Source: Dryomyza anilis (Eukaryota; Arthropoda; Insecta; Diptera; Dryomyzidae). From it: DNA of 64,000 bases. The notes below the pieces were generated by a model, which was not told the origin of the DNA, did no database searches, and was given only the letters and a program-made list of their open reading frames with translations. Where the stretch lies: the NCBI GenBank assembly GCA_951804985.1, contig OX638133.1:37349963-37413962 (forward strand), in the 5' to 3' direction. The translations under genes and the position numbers were made by a program. Positions 45,225 through 56,751 of this stretch are shown piece after piece (position 1 is the stretch's first letter; the number at the start of each line of letters is the position of its first letter).

Positions 45225-45998
45225 AGTTTTCTGAGGAACGCGAAACGGTTATAAAACAACGCAACATTGTTTTCCTCTCAATTTCGATATTAAGGGTGTG
45301 TGCGCATTCGACTAAATTGCTGACAACTAAATTGTTTGGGTATTTATGCGGTCGCCATTCGATAACCGGTAATTGTTAAAGTCCATAATAAATCGTCATA
45401 TGTTTGTTTGCTGTCTTCCAATTAAGTTCAATTTAGTTTGCTCGAAAATTTGCTAAATTGAAAAGTAAATGCTGCATTACCGACAACATTTAGTTGTTTA
45501 GTCATCAATTTAGTCAAACTCGCACACACCCAAAATGCCAAATTTCGAATTAAAAATTAAATTTGTTTGCAATTTTATTGATTAAACGAACTCTATATGA
45601 CACTTTAAAATGAATGCAAATACAAAACGAATGTAATTTTATTTTTTAATTCATTTTTTATATGCTAACGACAGTAGGTACTCAAATAGTTAAATTTGCA
45701 TAGCATTTTAACCAAGTTTCCAACATCCAAGCAGTCGAAATACATTTTATTTTAATTATTTGTACATTTTAAAAACTTTATTTCTGCAATCAATTACTAC
45801 AAATGTAAAATTTCATGTTTTCACATAAAAATAAAATGTGAGCAAATTTGACAGTAAACATTCACTCGACGGAAAACGCGATTGATTTGTTTCCCATGAA
45901 AATTTTCGAATATACGTCGGATAACTGTGAGTTGCTCGATTGCTTTTTTGTCAATTCGTCGGAAATGCCTTCCGACGCTTTTCTCGATTGGGCTAATT
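45225..45998 (-). mobile_element. Inverted copy of the 38612-39225 element, carrying a MITE
   Basis: In reverse it matches 38612-39225 along nearly its whole length, for example GCGTCGGAAGGCATTTCCGA-like and GACAGTAAACATTCACTCG. The match is broken by 45295-45534. Confidence 0.8.
45295..45534. mobile_element. MITE with GGGTGTGTGCG ends (about 240 bp)
   Basis: Left GGGTGTGTGCGCATTCGACT and right AGTCAAACTCGCACACACCC are inverted. The uninterrupted copy at 38612-39225 is the empty site: its ...GATATTAAATGCC is split here into GATATTA...AAATGCC. Confidence 0.85.
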
Positions 45999-46658
45999 AA
46001 ACTGCAAAAGGAGAAATTATGTTGAATTATTTTTGTTTAAATTAAAGAAATTTTGTATTATTCTTCGAACTGAAGACACTTGCGCATAATCATAAACAAT
46101 TTAAAGTCAACTTATAAGTTAAAATAACTGTTTTGTCAATTTTCAAATGGAATAAAATATCAAAAAGCTTATTTTAAATTTTAAAGTTAAATTAATTGTT
46201 TATGATTTTGCATCACTATCTTTAATCTATAAAAAAACATAAAAAATCAAATAAACGGTGCTGGAACAGTAAAACTTGTCGATTTGTAAAATGAAGATTC
46301 TTTCCAAAATAGAGTCAATTCGGGGAAACATGTTTTAGATATGAATTGTTATTAGTAGAATTGTCCAGTGAAGAATTAACTCGAAGATTAATAGTCTCAC
46401 GGAAATATTTACACATAAAAGGAGCCCTCATAAATAATAATATACATTTTCAATTGTTTAAGAGCGCTAAGTCGATAATGTTCCGTAACACAACCCAAAA
46501 CATTTTTGATAGCGGAAACGGCATCAACAATCAGACCCAATATATATATATAAGAGTATACTCTTTAAAATATCTTCTTTAGTAGCGTGGTAATGCTGGG
46601 TTGTCATAGGTATTCCCTTTCCCAACACTGTAAAATGTCACTCCCCAACACCAACACT

Positions 46659-46671
46659 TAGCGTTGCCAAC
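46659..46671 (-). promoter_or_regulatory. GGCAACGC-type core-promoter box upstream of the partial gene
   Basis: On the minus strand this reads TTGGCAACGCTAAG, matching the Drosophila core-promoter motif known as Ohler motif 8 (MKSYGGCARCGSYSS) at the YGGCARCGSY core. It lies about 350 nt upstream of the ATG at 47015. The match is to a short motif in AT-rich DNA, so the assignment is tentative. Confidence 0.35.
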
Positions 46672-47014
46672 CATCGCGATGTGATAAACCATAAAACTAC
46701 CAGCTGTTTTTGACTTAAATAAATTTTTCTCACGCTGTCACATTTGCGTCTGCTGTCGGACAAATATTTTGTTTTTCAGTTGCCAACGGATTTTCGCAGC
46801 GCAACGAGATTTAAAACGCGAGTGCTGCAGTGTTTAAATAAAATTGCAGAAACTACTTATAGATTTTTGATATAAACAAAAAAATTAATACAACAGAACG
46901 TAGAAATAATCGCTGGCAACAATCGCTGTGCATCAACGTTCACCAACTGCGTTGACAAGTGCGCAAAGTGCACTTTTTGTTAAAATTATAAAAAAATATA
47001 TTAAAAAAAAGTTC

Positions 47015-47251
47015 ATGTGCAGCCAGCATAATTCACTGGATACTCGATTTCCGCTACAGTTGGACATGACCAGCAGCACCATGATGGACGAATTGTGGGA
47101 CGAGGTGCAGATGCGCTTCCCGAATGAGAAGCTGCCAACGACGCTACTGACAACCATCTACTACGCAGCCAAATTGGATCATGCGAAATGGCTGGTGGCA
47201 TCATTGAATGATGTGCACAACGAACAGCTGCTCAGATACCTGGTCAATATT
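47015..47251 (+). CDS. First coding exon of an unrecognised gene (partial)
   Basis: An open frame of 79 codons from the first in-frame ATG ends at a strong donor, ATT|GTAAGT. A second ATG, at 47066, gives a 62-codon form starting MTSSTMMDELWDEV. The encoded segment looks like a folded, mostly helical N-terminus (MDELWDEVQMRFPNEKLP, then TTIYYAAKLDHAKWLV, then NEQLLRYLVNI), with codon use and GC content unlike the surrounding AT-rich DNA. I do not recognise the family. Upstream, at 46640-46920, lies a leader with a promoter-like GGCAACGC box. I found no convincing following exon on this strand before 64000, so the rest is either beyond the window, across a very long intron, or missing. Phase 0 at the donor is the only constraint on what follows. 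Confidence 0.65.
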
Positions 47252-49139
47252 GTAAGTCAAAATAATCATGCCATACATAACAAGATTACAAAAGGAAAAT
47301 AAAAAGACATGGTTTAGATGGTACAAAAAAATATTGATAAGTGGGACACTACGTATCTTGTAAAATACGAAATTTCAGCTATCCTTGGAAAATACTAAAT
47401 CTATTTAACGTTTTTTTAGTGTTTTGTAAAATTTAGAAATCCCTAATCTTTTTTTTTATATGAACAAAAGTAGGCCTTGGTGAAACTATGTGAAATCTTG
47501 CTAAGGGTATTTTTTTTAACATGTTAGGGCTCTTGAACTAGCAATTATAAATAGATTAATGCGCGTCAAAGTTACAGCCCACGCGTCTTTAAAGATTTGT
47601 TTTTTTTTATTTTTTGCGTATTTTTCATTCTGACTGTTGTTTCGCAGAATTCGCATTTCATCACAAAGTTCTCGCCATATTTTCAATATTTTTTTAAAAA
47701 TTGTTTTTGCAAAAATGTTCGGCTCTCTTCTTGTTAATTTTCTTAAAGCAAATATAAATAAAACCAACGCCAAACTTTCTCCCGCACGATCTTCGAGATC
47801 ATCGAATAATTCTCTCTATCTCATGCTGCAAATAGAATATTCGTACATACTACGCCTAATCGTGGCTGGTACTGGTACCACAATTTTCTTTGTTTATTTC
47901 TTTGCTTCTTATTTCAATATACAGCTGTTTGTCATAGAAAAATACAATAATTACTCATTTATTAAAATAATAATAATAAAAGCAGCAATTTCAATGAACG
48001 CGGAAACCATCTTAAATGTGATGATTGCTTTTCGATTTGTGTTCATACATTGCTTGAATACAGAAAATTAATTATTATCTTATTGAACACATCTTTTTTT
48101 TCTATAAAATTTGTTGTTTTGTATTTGAAAAATGTTTGATTCATTATTATAAAGATTACACGGTGTAACAGGATGTTCCACTTTCCGATTGATATTTTAA
48201 TTTAATTGAATTTATTTTTGCAATTCCTGAATTCAATTTTAAATAATCATTTACATGCAATCGAATTCAAACTGTTCAATCGTTGGATTTCATTTTTATT
48301 TTTTTATTAAATGTTTCAATTCCGATCGAAAGTGAATTCAAAAACATGCTGACCACAAAATTAATCATAAACCCAAACTAATCTAATTTTATGTACCAAT
48401 CCAGTTGAGCTGAGATTAGCCGCAAAGAGAAAATTTACCATCAAACCAAAAATGCGAATTTTTGAATTGAACCTGACCCAATTTCGATCGAATGTTGCAT
48501 GCAAAATTCTATTTTTTTTAATACAAACATTTTTACATTTAAATTTTAATTCGTTTTATACATATTTTTTGTTGTACTGAGACAGAGAGTATAGATTTTT
48601 AATAGAGATTCCTTCCGAGTTTGCTGGCGTCGCTGCCGAAAACATTGGTTATGTGGAATTGGAATTTTAAAGATTGAAGTTAACAGAGGAAAACAGTGCA
48701 CAAAACTGGATCTGTCCGCGGATAATTTGCAACCAAACTTACCAAGATATATTGCAATCCAACTCCTTATAAATTTAAATTATTTTTCTGGCCAAAAATG
48801 TGGCAGAAAACATCAGAATATTGATTTGAAAATGTTACTGTTGACAACATTTTCGTTTCAATTTCCACATAACCAATGTTTGAATTTATTTGACAAAAGT
48901 GGCAGCGAAACCACCTGTACGGAAACTCTATATCAAATATATACTCTCTGACTGAGATGAAATACAGTATTTAAAATATATTTATAGCATTTTTTAAAAC
49001 CGGTTATTCAAAATTGGTCTAAATATAGAACATGCTCTTATACATCTATTTTTAAATCGGCAACCTTTTTTTTATTTATATTGCATTATACATTATTTTA
49101 AAGAAGGAGATCAGCCTTTATAATAATCGAATCAGAGAT
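47252..49139. other. Noncoding (intron or flank), no exon recognised
   Basis: Follows the donor at 47252. Frames at 47516-48071 and 48727-48951 have no domain, and their codon use matches the AT-rich background. Bases 48180-48500 hold AATTCGATTGAA-type words also seen at 27640-27830. Confidence 0.4.
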
Positions 49140-49565
49140 ACAGTGGCTCAAAGTTGGAAAAATGAGCCAAAATCACTTTTGTATGGTTGTTCATATTTAA
49201 TTTTAATTCTCTTGAACTAGAAATGCTAGAAATTTCATTGATGGCTCCTTTTTAAAGCTAATAGAACTAGCTTTTAGAAAAATTAAGTTGTAACTTTTAA
49301 ACGTTAACATGTGGCCCGTGGTCATTATCTTTGCACTTCAAAATTGTAGTCCTTAAAAAGGACCCTTTTTAAAATTCTGAAAAAAATCCTAAATTTTTGT
49401 CAATTTTTTTTAAATGTTCATGCAAAATTTCAAGATGGTATTTTGATGGCATCATATTTTAAAAAATAATGTCTGAATGCATGTCTGAATACCCTTTATC
49501 AATTCCCAAAATTTCATTGAAATCGAAGAAGGTGAGTTCCAACCGCTGATCGATTTGGTGTGGAA
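49140..49565. repeat. Dispersed repeat shared with 12300-12830
   Basis: GATGGCTCCTTTTTAAAG, ACATGTGGCCCGTGGTCATT, ATGGTATTTTGATGGCATCA and TTTCATTGAAATCGAAGAAG resemble words in the 12-kb copy. Confidence 0.5.
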
Positions 49566-50171
49566 TGGCCCATACATATTATGATGATATAAATAATTAA
49601 AACTTTTTTTTTTATATAAAATACAAATTTTTATATAAAAAAAATCAGCCGTGAACCAAATATTCAGTCAGAAATTCAATACAAAACATTTTCAAACGGA
49701 AAAATTCCGACGGTATATTTTGTTCACGATAGGGCTGATTGTATTTTTTTTTGTCGCATTGTGTTATTGATCTTTTTTGTGCACTATACATATTAATTAT
49801 TGATCTTAAATATATCACTTATTTTACAATTTATTTATTACAATGTTTTTAATTTTTATGCACAAAGATCAATCACACGATCGACCCTTTATACTTTGAT
49901 TTCGAAGCAATTTGTTTCTGTCGCTCGCAACCTCTTCCACTTGCATCCGTTTGCAGTCCGTCTTTTTGTTTCGCGGTCACTTGTCCGCATCATATGTTTA
50001 TTTATAACGTGCACCAGTCAGTAGAGCAATTGTTTGTATTTCCTTTTATTTATTTTGCTTCTGCTATTTTTAACAATTTGCTGTTTAGTTATTCACCAAT
50101 ATACCCTACAAGCGGTCATTTGTGTTTTTCTATACTCTTCAAGTAGGTATTAAGTATTTTGACAAATTAGC

Positions 50172-50880
50172 GGGTTTTTCAACAGAGATGCTACAAAAAT
50201 AGAGCGACAAGGACAGCAAACGACTCCATATTTCTTGCCGCTCTTTTGACATTTCTCTTCAGTAAGGTTTGCCATTTCATGCCACTGAAGCCGCTTGACT
50301 ACCAGAAGCGTCGTATGTTTGTGAATTGGGCTGGGCCGTACTTCTTCCGTGATGATCAAAGACCGGCACGTTACTGTGTTACCTTTCAATGATAACCGAA
50401 TATTTTTGGCCCCAATTCGATGATATGGACTTGGAGGTCATGTGGTTCCAACAGGACGGCGCCACAAGCCACACAGCGAATGCCACAATCAATTTATTGG
50501 AAACCAAGTTTGGAGAACGTGTTATCTCACAAAATGGTCCAGTCGATTTGCCGCCTCGGTCGTGCGATTTGACGCCGTTAGACTATTTTCTGTGGGGCTA
50601 CGTCAAGTCTATGGTCTATGCCAACGATTGATGAACTTCGTACGAATATCGAACGTGAAATTGCAGCAGTATCGGCCGATTTATGCTTGAAAACCGTCGA
50701 AAATTGGGTTCAGCGTCTGGACTTCTGCAAGAGTGCCCGTGGTGGCCATGTAAAAGAAATCGAGTTCCATACATAATGGCATCGAACGTACTTTTACAGG
50801 AATAAAGAATTTCATTGATATCCAAAACCGTACAAAACTTGTACTGCTACAAAAAAAAAAACCCTTTACAAGAACGACTT
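50172..50880 (+). pseudogene. Mariner-type transposon relic with transposase fragments
   Basis: The left 110 bp are the arm of the MITE family at 28755, 35929 and 52487. It joins directly to transposase coding sequence in pieces: a short segment starting LKPLDYQKRRMFVNWA (about 50284-50330), then GPYFFRDDQRPAR, and from 50389 the C-terminal third with MWFQQDGATSHTA and RSCDLTPLDYFLWG. The two acidic residues have 36 residues between them. A frameshift near 50622 moves the rest (IDELRTNIE, RLDFCKSARGG) to another frame, ending at TAA 50776. The N-terminal DNA-binding part and the first catalytic Asp are deleted. The right end keeps only TGCTACAAAAA. It is non-functional. Confidence 0.85.
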
Positions 50881-52486
50881 TATCTAAAAAGACATTAAGT
50901 TTATACAGAAAAAACCCGAATTATTTTATTCATCAAAAAAAAACTACAAACCAATTATTTTATATGTTTACTTAATATTTTTTTTTTTAAATATCTTTTT
51001 AAATATCTTTAAAATATATTGTCCAAAATATCTTCATTATATAACATACCCTGAGGGTATGGACGTTTTCGTAAATCATTTCAGAACAGAGTTCTGCACA
51101 TGATCTGAATACTTCAAATATTATTAGAGTCGAACACAATCTGAACTCAACCTGAAGACTCTGATTTAAATTATAAACAACTTGAGCAGCAGTTGTCAAA
51201 TTCGTATGAAGTCTTCTGTTTGTGAAGTAAAATTAACGGATTAAATCAGTACTATTCAGCCAGCTCGATAAAATGAAATCGAGCCCGTCGAGTCTGTTCT
51301 GAGCAACCCACTTCGATAATCTGAGCGAATAAACAAACGCAGTACAGGCTCTGAATGTTCAGAGTTTAAAAAAAAACGCACATCTTTTTTTGACAGTTCG
51401 AGCGAATAAACGAAAACGTTCAATGTAAAACTAAACGAACTCGTCAAAAAAAATGTCCGAAATTCCAGTGAATGACTTTTTCAATTCCTCGTCGTTTTTG
51501 GTTCAAAAAATGATGTCACTGAAATTTATCTCATTTTTTATCGAACACGTTTTTTTATTACCCCGTTGTATCGAAGGGCAATATCCTATTTAGACCTATT
51601 ATATTGCATATGAGATATTAATTTATCATTTTCATGAAAATGCCGCATATTGGTCACAAATATATATGTATATTTTGTAGATACAAACTAGTAAAAATAA
51701 TAATCGGTGGTAGCAGACATCTGCCACGCCTTTTTAAAACATAATACAAATCCAAAAATTGATTGCATTATTCATGATGCCAAAATGCAATTTTTTGGAA
51801 TCAATAACGTTACATTATTGTGATGTCTCGTATTCTATATTCTGTATAATTTTCACATAAAATTCAAACATTTTGTATTGCTAACTTTTTAAAATACTTG
51901 CGACCACAGAAATAAATAAATCATTATATTATTTAGCTCCTAATATTAAGGAAAGATACATTCAAAAGTAATATATAATATAGTGTGCATATAGTAAAAT
52001 ACTTTTAATACAAAATTACAAAATTATTTTAATACAATATTTATCGCTTTTAATTATATAATAAAATTAAATAATGAAAGTATAGATAAAAAACTGCTTT
52101 CAGTCGGAAGTCAAGATCGGAAGCTGTTTTTTACTGGGAGTCCCACGATGCGGTAAACCTCAACAAAAAGATAACAAGTATTAACACATGATTGATTAAA
52201 AGTAAGTCAGACAAGACTCGTATTCATCTTGGTTTTAGCTAAAGAAGAAAATGCATAATATCAAAAATTTATATTTTCATATTTTTTTTTGTTTTTATCT
52301 ACAAAAATTGAATCTACAAAAATTAAAATTTAATAGATTAACACTTTAATGTCCATGAAATCCGATTTGAACTAATGTGATATATTATATATAAAATAAC
52401 GTGAAAATTAACAACATTGATTAATTAACATTTCCAATTCTTGGCGGACAAAAATCTGACGTTTGGTAAAGAGTTTATAACAGGGA

Positions 52487-52592
52487 CGCTACAAAAGTAG
52501 AGCGACAGGGACAGCAAACGACGCCATATTTCTTGCCGCTCTTTTGACATTTCTCTTCAGTAAGGTTTGCCATTTCATGATGGAAAGATACC
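52487..52592 (+). mobile_element. Solo arm of the CAGGGACGCTACAAAAGTAG MITE
   Basis: It reads from CAGGGACGCTACAAAAGTAG to TTCATGATGGAAAGATA, identical in structure to the other left arms, and then stops at unrelated sequence. The right arm is absent. Confidence 0.85.
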
Positions 52593-53010
52593 AATCACTG
52601 TAGTAATTATTCGAATGAAAAAGAACAGCCCGTTATAGAAATATGTTTTATAGGTATTACAACGGTAAGTGTTCGAGTGAAATCCATGGCCTGATTCCAC
52701 CAGGTCGTGTGTTTTCTCGTTCTACTCGGGCATCAAACCAAGCCCACCCCTTCGTAGTCAACTCGACTCTCAACAGAACCACGCATTATAGAGAGAATTC
52801 GTTCTTCAGTCGCACGACACGTTTGTGGAACAATCTCCCTGCGTCCGTTTTTCCCGACATTTTTGATATTGGCAAGTTCAAAACAAACATTCACCGACAC
52901 TACTCCATCTTTCCCCCCTCCATTTAACCTATCATCCCTTCTTACGATCAACACTGCATTGTATGAATAGGGGGCATCCCCTAAACGTTGGTTAATTAAA
53001 AACAAAAAAA
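52593..53010 (+). pseudogene. 3' fragment of a non-LTR retrotransposon
   Basis: The frame 52643-52927 (94 codons) carries the C-terminal signature of Jockey/CR1-group reverse transcriptases: CSSEIHGLIPPGRVFSRSTR, then RENSFFSRTTRLWNNLP, then FDIGKFKTNIHRHY. A short 3' region ends with AATTAAAAACAAAAAAAACT, a poly(A)-like tail. The copy is 5'-truncated, as is usual for LINEs. The catalytic domain is absent. Confidence 0.8.
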
Positions 53011-53151
53011 ACTACAGTAATTGGTATTACGAATATCGCAGCTGTGATCAAGATAACTGTTATTTAAATAACAGATATGTTCCACTGTTATTTAAAAGTA
53101 GCAATAACGGTTAGTAACAGTGACTGAAATGTAGCAACTTTGCCCATCACT

Positions 53152-54735
53152 ATCCGAAAGTAAACACCGCCCATGAAAAGCTCTCATACATGCTCTCCGT
53201 TCGGATTCGGCATTAAACTGTACACTAAGAAAACAGAATGTTTATGAGTGTTGCTGCAACTAAAATACTACTCCAGTGTTCACATTATGCTTCGATCGGA
53301 GCAGATCTGCTACTTTTCAATTTAAATTGACAGATTCTACTACCTACTACAGTAGCAGATTTTTCTGGGACATTTCCGAAAATTTTGAGTACATTTTTAT
53401 GAAATCTACTACTTTTCAGAATTTTGTATTTATGAGCGTTTACCCTAGACCCTAAATAATTACGATTGCGTCATTTAACTTTCAAACTCTGCACATTTTC
53501 AATGATTTTGCATAGATATATACCGAAATACGCAGAGTACGAACGCAGATCTATTGAAATATTCATTTTTTACAGTCCGTTTCGAAGTGAAGTTGGCTGC
53601 AGAAGCGGTGGTTGTATGAGCTAAATTATCAAAAAACGCAGACGATTTTATTTAGGGCGTAGGGTTAATAACACCGAAAATATACAAGTATTCCGAAATA
53701 TATTTTTGAACCGGCATCAAAAAACAATGAATATCCTCATACATCATTTCGAGTTTTTTAATGTCCACTTCTTTGTGCAAATTCAAATTTTCCTCGTTGA
53801 GTTACTTATGTAATTAAAACTCAGTATCTACTTAATATATTTCCAGATTGTATAACTTTTTGAAGAATCAACACATTTAGCTAGCAAAATTTTTTAAACT
53901 ATTGAAACCGGTTCAAAGCAACCAGAGTTATAGGCCATTATTCGACATAAAAATTAAAATATCTTGGATTTTAGTTAAATTTATGTATGTAAGGAAGGGT
54001 ATTTAAAAATTACTTGGCAATTTTTTTTTAACAAAAGTCTCCTGAGTTACAGTGGTCCAAGGTTACAATTCAAAATAGTGAAGGAAAACTACATATTTCA
54101 TTTCAAATACATTTTTTTAAGTGCAACATACACCAATTAGATCCCGAATTTGGATATTGATTCATTTTAGAAATTTCTTAAGATTTGACTCTACCATTTG
54201 GGTAAAAACACAAATTCTGCTACATTTTGATCATTTCTAGTACCTTTTTAATCATGAGTTGCTACTGTTACACTGCGGGAAAGTATGAACCATGTACTAC
54301 TCGCTTTAACAAATCCAATATGCAGGAAATACAAATAAATTTGCAGCGAAAGTTTAAATAATTTGTAAACATCACATAATTTGTATTATTTGTGAGATGT
54401 TTCTTATAAACATCACGAAAAATGTCATATTTGTGATAGATTCACTGCAGCTACTAGAGAAATAGGTAGCATTGCTGCTAATATTCACATATTCCACAGA
54501 TATTAATGCTTTTGTGGAAAAACTATTAATATTGTCTAAATATTACAAAAAGCGTCAACTAATTGACTTGAATAATTTGCAACTGCAATGATGTTTAAGG
54601 CTCTAATACTTTTCAACCATCTTTTGTTTTCTTAGTGTAGGTATCACCACTTTGAGTACAAATATTACGCTCAAATGGTTCGAAAGCTCGGCTTATGTTC
54701 TTCAGCAATGTAACGCCAAAATATTATTATTAATT
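53152..54735 (+). mobile_element. SINE split by a later transposon
   Basis: The SINE body (CCCATGAAAAGCTCTCATAC, CCGTTCGGATTCGGCATTAA) stops at ACTGTA (53222) and resumes at TAGGTATCACCACTTTGAGT (54638), continuing to CGCCAAAATATTATTATTAA. Removing 53223-54637 and one TA restores the order of the full SINE. The 5' half is missing. Confidence 0.85.
53223..54637. mobile_element. TA-flanked DNA transposon (1415 bp), nested in the SINE
   Basis: Left CACTAAGAAAACAGAATG and right CTTTTGTTTTCTTAGTG form a 13-bp inverted end, with TA on both sides as the target duplication. This is the Tc1/mariner-type signature. No ORF over 75 codons is found inside, so it is non-autonomous. Confidence 0.8.
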
Positions 54736-55067
54736 TTAACTAGTTCCGATCTAGAAACATGGTTACTTATTAAAATACATTATAATACTAATGTGAAATA
54801 TAGCCTATTCAATCAAAACGTCTTTTTGCAATCCATCCTTTTTAGCAAATTATATTCCAAGATACAACAAACTTAAAATGTACAATGATTACAATCTTAT
54901 AAGAATCTTAGTATTCAATTTCAAACTAAGCAATAAGCTTGACAATTGCTTGAATTCTACCCTGAATATAGTTGAGAATCACACTCATATTTTGGTTTAT
55001 AAAAGCATACATTCTTGTACTTGATATTCATATTAAACTATATAATAAAACTACGCTATCGTATCGA

Positions 55068-55191
55068 CAATTTTTGGTAAATTCTTAACGATGACAGCGA
55101 TAAATATCATAGCGAACTGTGTTACGGAATACCTCCTAACAATATTTGTCGTTAATTGTAGTTAACGATATCAAATTTTGTCGATACGGAC
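55068..55191. mobile_element. Small inverted-repeat element
   Basis: ATCGTATCGACAATTTTTGG at the left and CAAATTTTGTCGATACGGA at the right are inverted, about 125 bp in total. Confidence 0.5.
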
Positions 55192-55736
55192 TTAGGGAAT
55201 CGCGCTACTGTAGCCGTTTTGTTCAATATACTGAATTAGTCATATGGGCGAAAAAATGAAACAGCCTAAGTGCCTGATCAAATCTATTTTGAATGTATTC
55301 TTTATAACAGGACAACTCTTCTGAACCCAATAGATTCAATCAATGTCTACCGCTTTAAAAATTGGCTTGAATTAAATCTATAGTTTCGGAGACTACATCA
55401 AGCTATTTATATAATTAAATTATTTGGATCTACATAAAGGTCTATGTTGGCTTATAAGTATGTTGGCTATGTTGGATAATATAATATATGAATCATTTCA
55501 GTATCAACTACTCTAGAGATTACATTCAGCAGTGGTCCTAATATTTTTTTCGATTTGGTGGTTCATATTAAATTCTTAAATTTTCACAAAATAAATCGTA
55601 CTCTGAAAACCACAAATATATTTCCTATTTTATAATTCAAAAAATGTACAAAAATCAATAAAAGCCAAAAAATTCCAAAAAAGTCCAAAAATTATATATT
55701 TTAAAAAGTCGATAAAATCCAAAAAAAAATCCGAAT

Positions 55737-55786
55737 TTGGCGCTATAGTCCTGAAGACATTAGTCCGAGCTCTCATCTTGATTTGA
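55737..55786 (-). mobile_element. SINE fragment, 50 bp
   Basis: TTGGCGCTATAGTCCTGAAG and TCCGAGCTCTCATCTTGA are the inverse of the SINE 3' region (GAGAGCTCGG, AGGACTGTAGCGCCAA). Confidence 0.7.
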
Positions 55787-56703
55787 GAAAAAAAATTCTT
55801 TAAATATTTGGTGGTGGTAGTCGCGATTGCCTTACCTTTTTAAAAATAAAAAAACACATTTTTGTGTCCGCCGTGCCCCCATATAATTTGTTATCACGCC
55901 GACGCATTAAATTGAGGACTGTTGCGGATCTTCATAGAGGAATGTTTAACAATGACGATGGTATACCAAGTTCGTAGATATTTGGGAGATCAAATTTAAA
56001 TTTTAGCATTTTGTTCACCTAGATTTAACATTCATCTCAGTGCGCACTGTCCGACAGTTGATGGAAAATTAATGACGAACGTTAATGGTTACCGAAAAGA
56101 GTGTCAGTTTTTCAGTTATATCACAATTTTCCATTTCTTCTTCTAATTAAGCTCTTTGACAAATTTGAGAATAAGTGGCAAAAATTGATTTAAGAATGGC
56201 TACAAATTTTATTGCGCCAATTTGAATGTAGGATAGTGTAATACATTCTCCAATATTTAGAATTCAATTTTTCTCCGTTTTAATTTTAAAATCTCTTTAA
56301 GTTACTGTCACCGCTGTAAATACCGCCTATACCGTGCAACGCAACGTTTTCTGTGTTTAAAAATTTTGATTTATTTATTTTGCGTGTACATATTATATAA
56401 ATAAAATAATAAATGCTACACAATGCTGCACACAAATTGAATGCCTTTAAAACTGCAAAAATATTTAAAGAAGAAATCGTCACTATATTTTCTAATATAA
56501 ACGACAACATGCAAAATAATTGTAAACATTTGTATGAAGTTGTTGTTGACACATTTATTTAGAAAATGCGCAAATTTCTGTTTTCTGCCAGTGTTTGGCC
56601 TAATTTTGTGCAATATCACTGTCGCCGCCAGCTGTTCTGATTATTATACCTTAGTAAATATATTTCAAAATAATTGCTCTGAATTATAAGTAAATTATTT
56701 CGT

Positions 56704-56709
56704 TTTATT
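56704..56709 (-). terminator. Poly(A) signal of the DUF4806 gene
   Basis: AATAAA on the minus strand, 43 nt after the stop codon at 56754-56752. Position and sequence are canonical for a compact fly 3' UTR. Confidence 0.65.
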
Positions 56710-56751
56710 CATAGGTTTATAATATGTATATTAAAAAAGAAAAAAAAAATA

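Noticed and set aside
47637..48071. A 144-codon frame as a second exon of the 47-kb gene
   Set aside because: Its composition is that of the AT-rich background, no acceptor joins it in phase with confidence, and the peptide has no continuity with the first exon.
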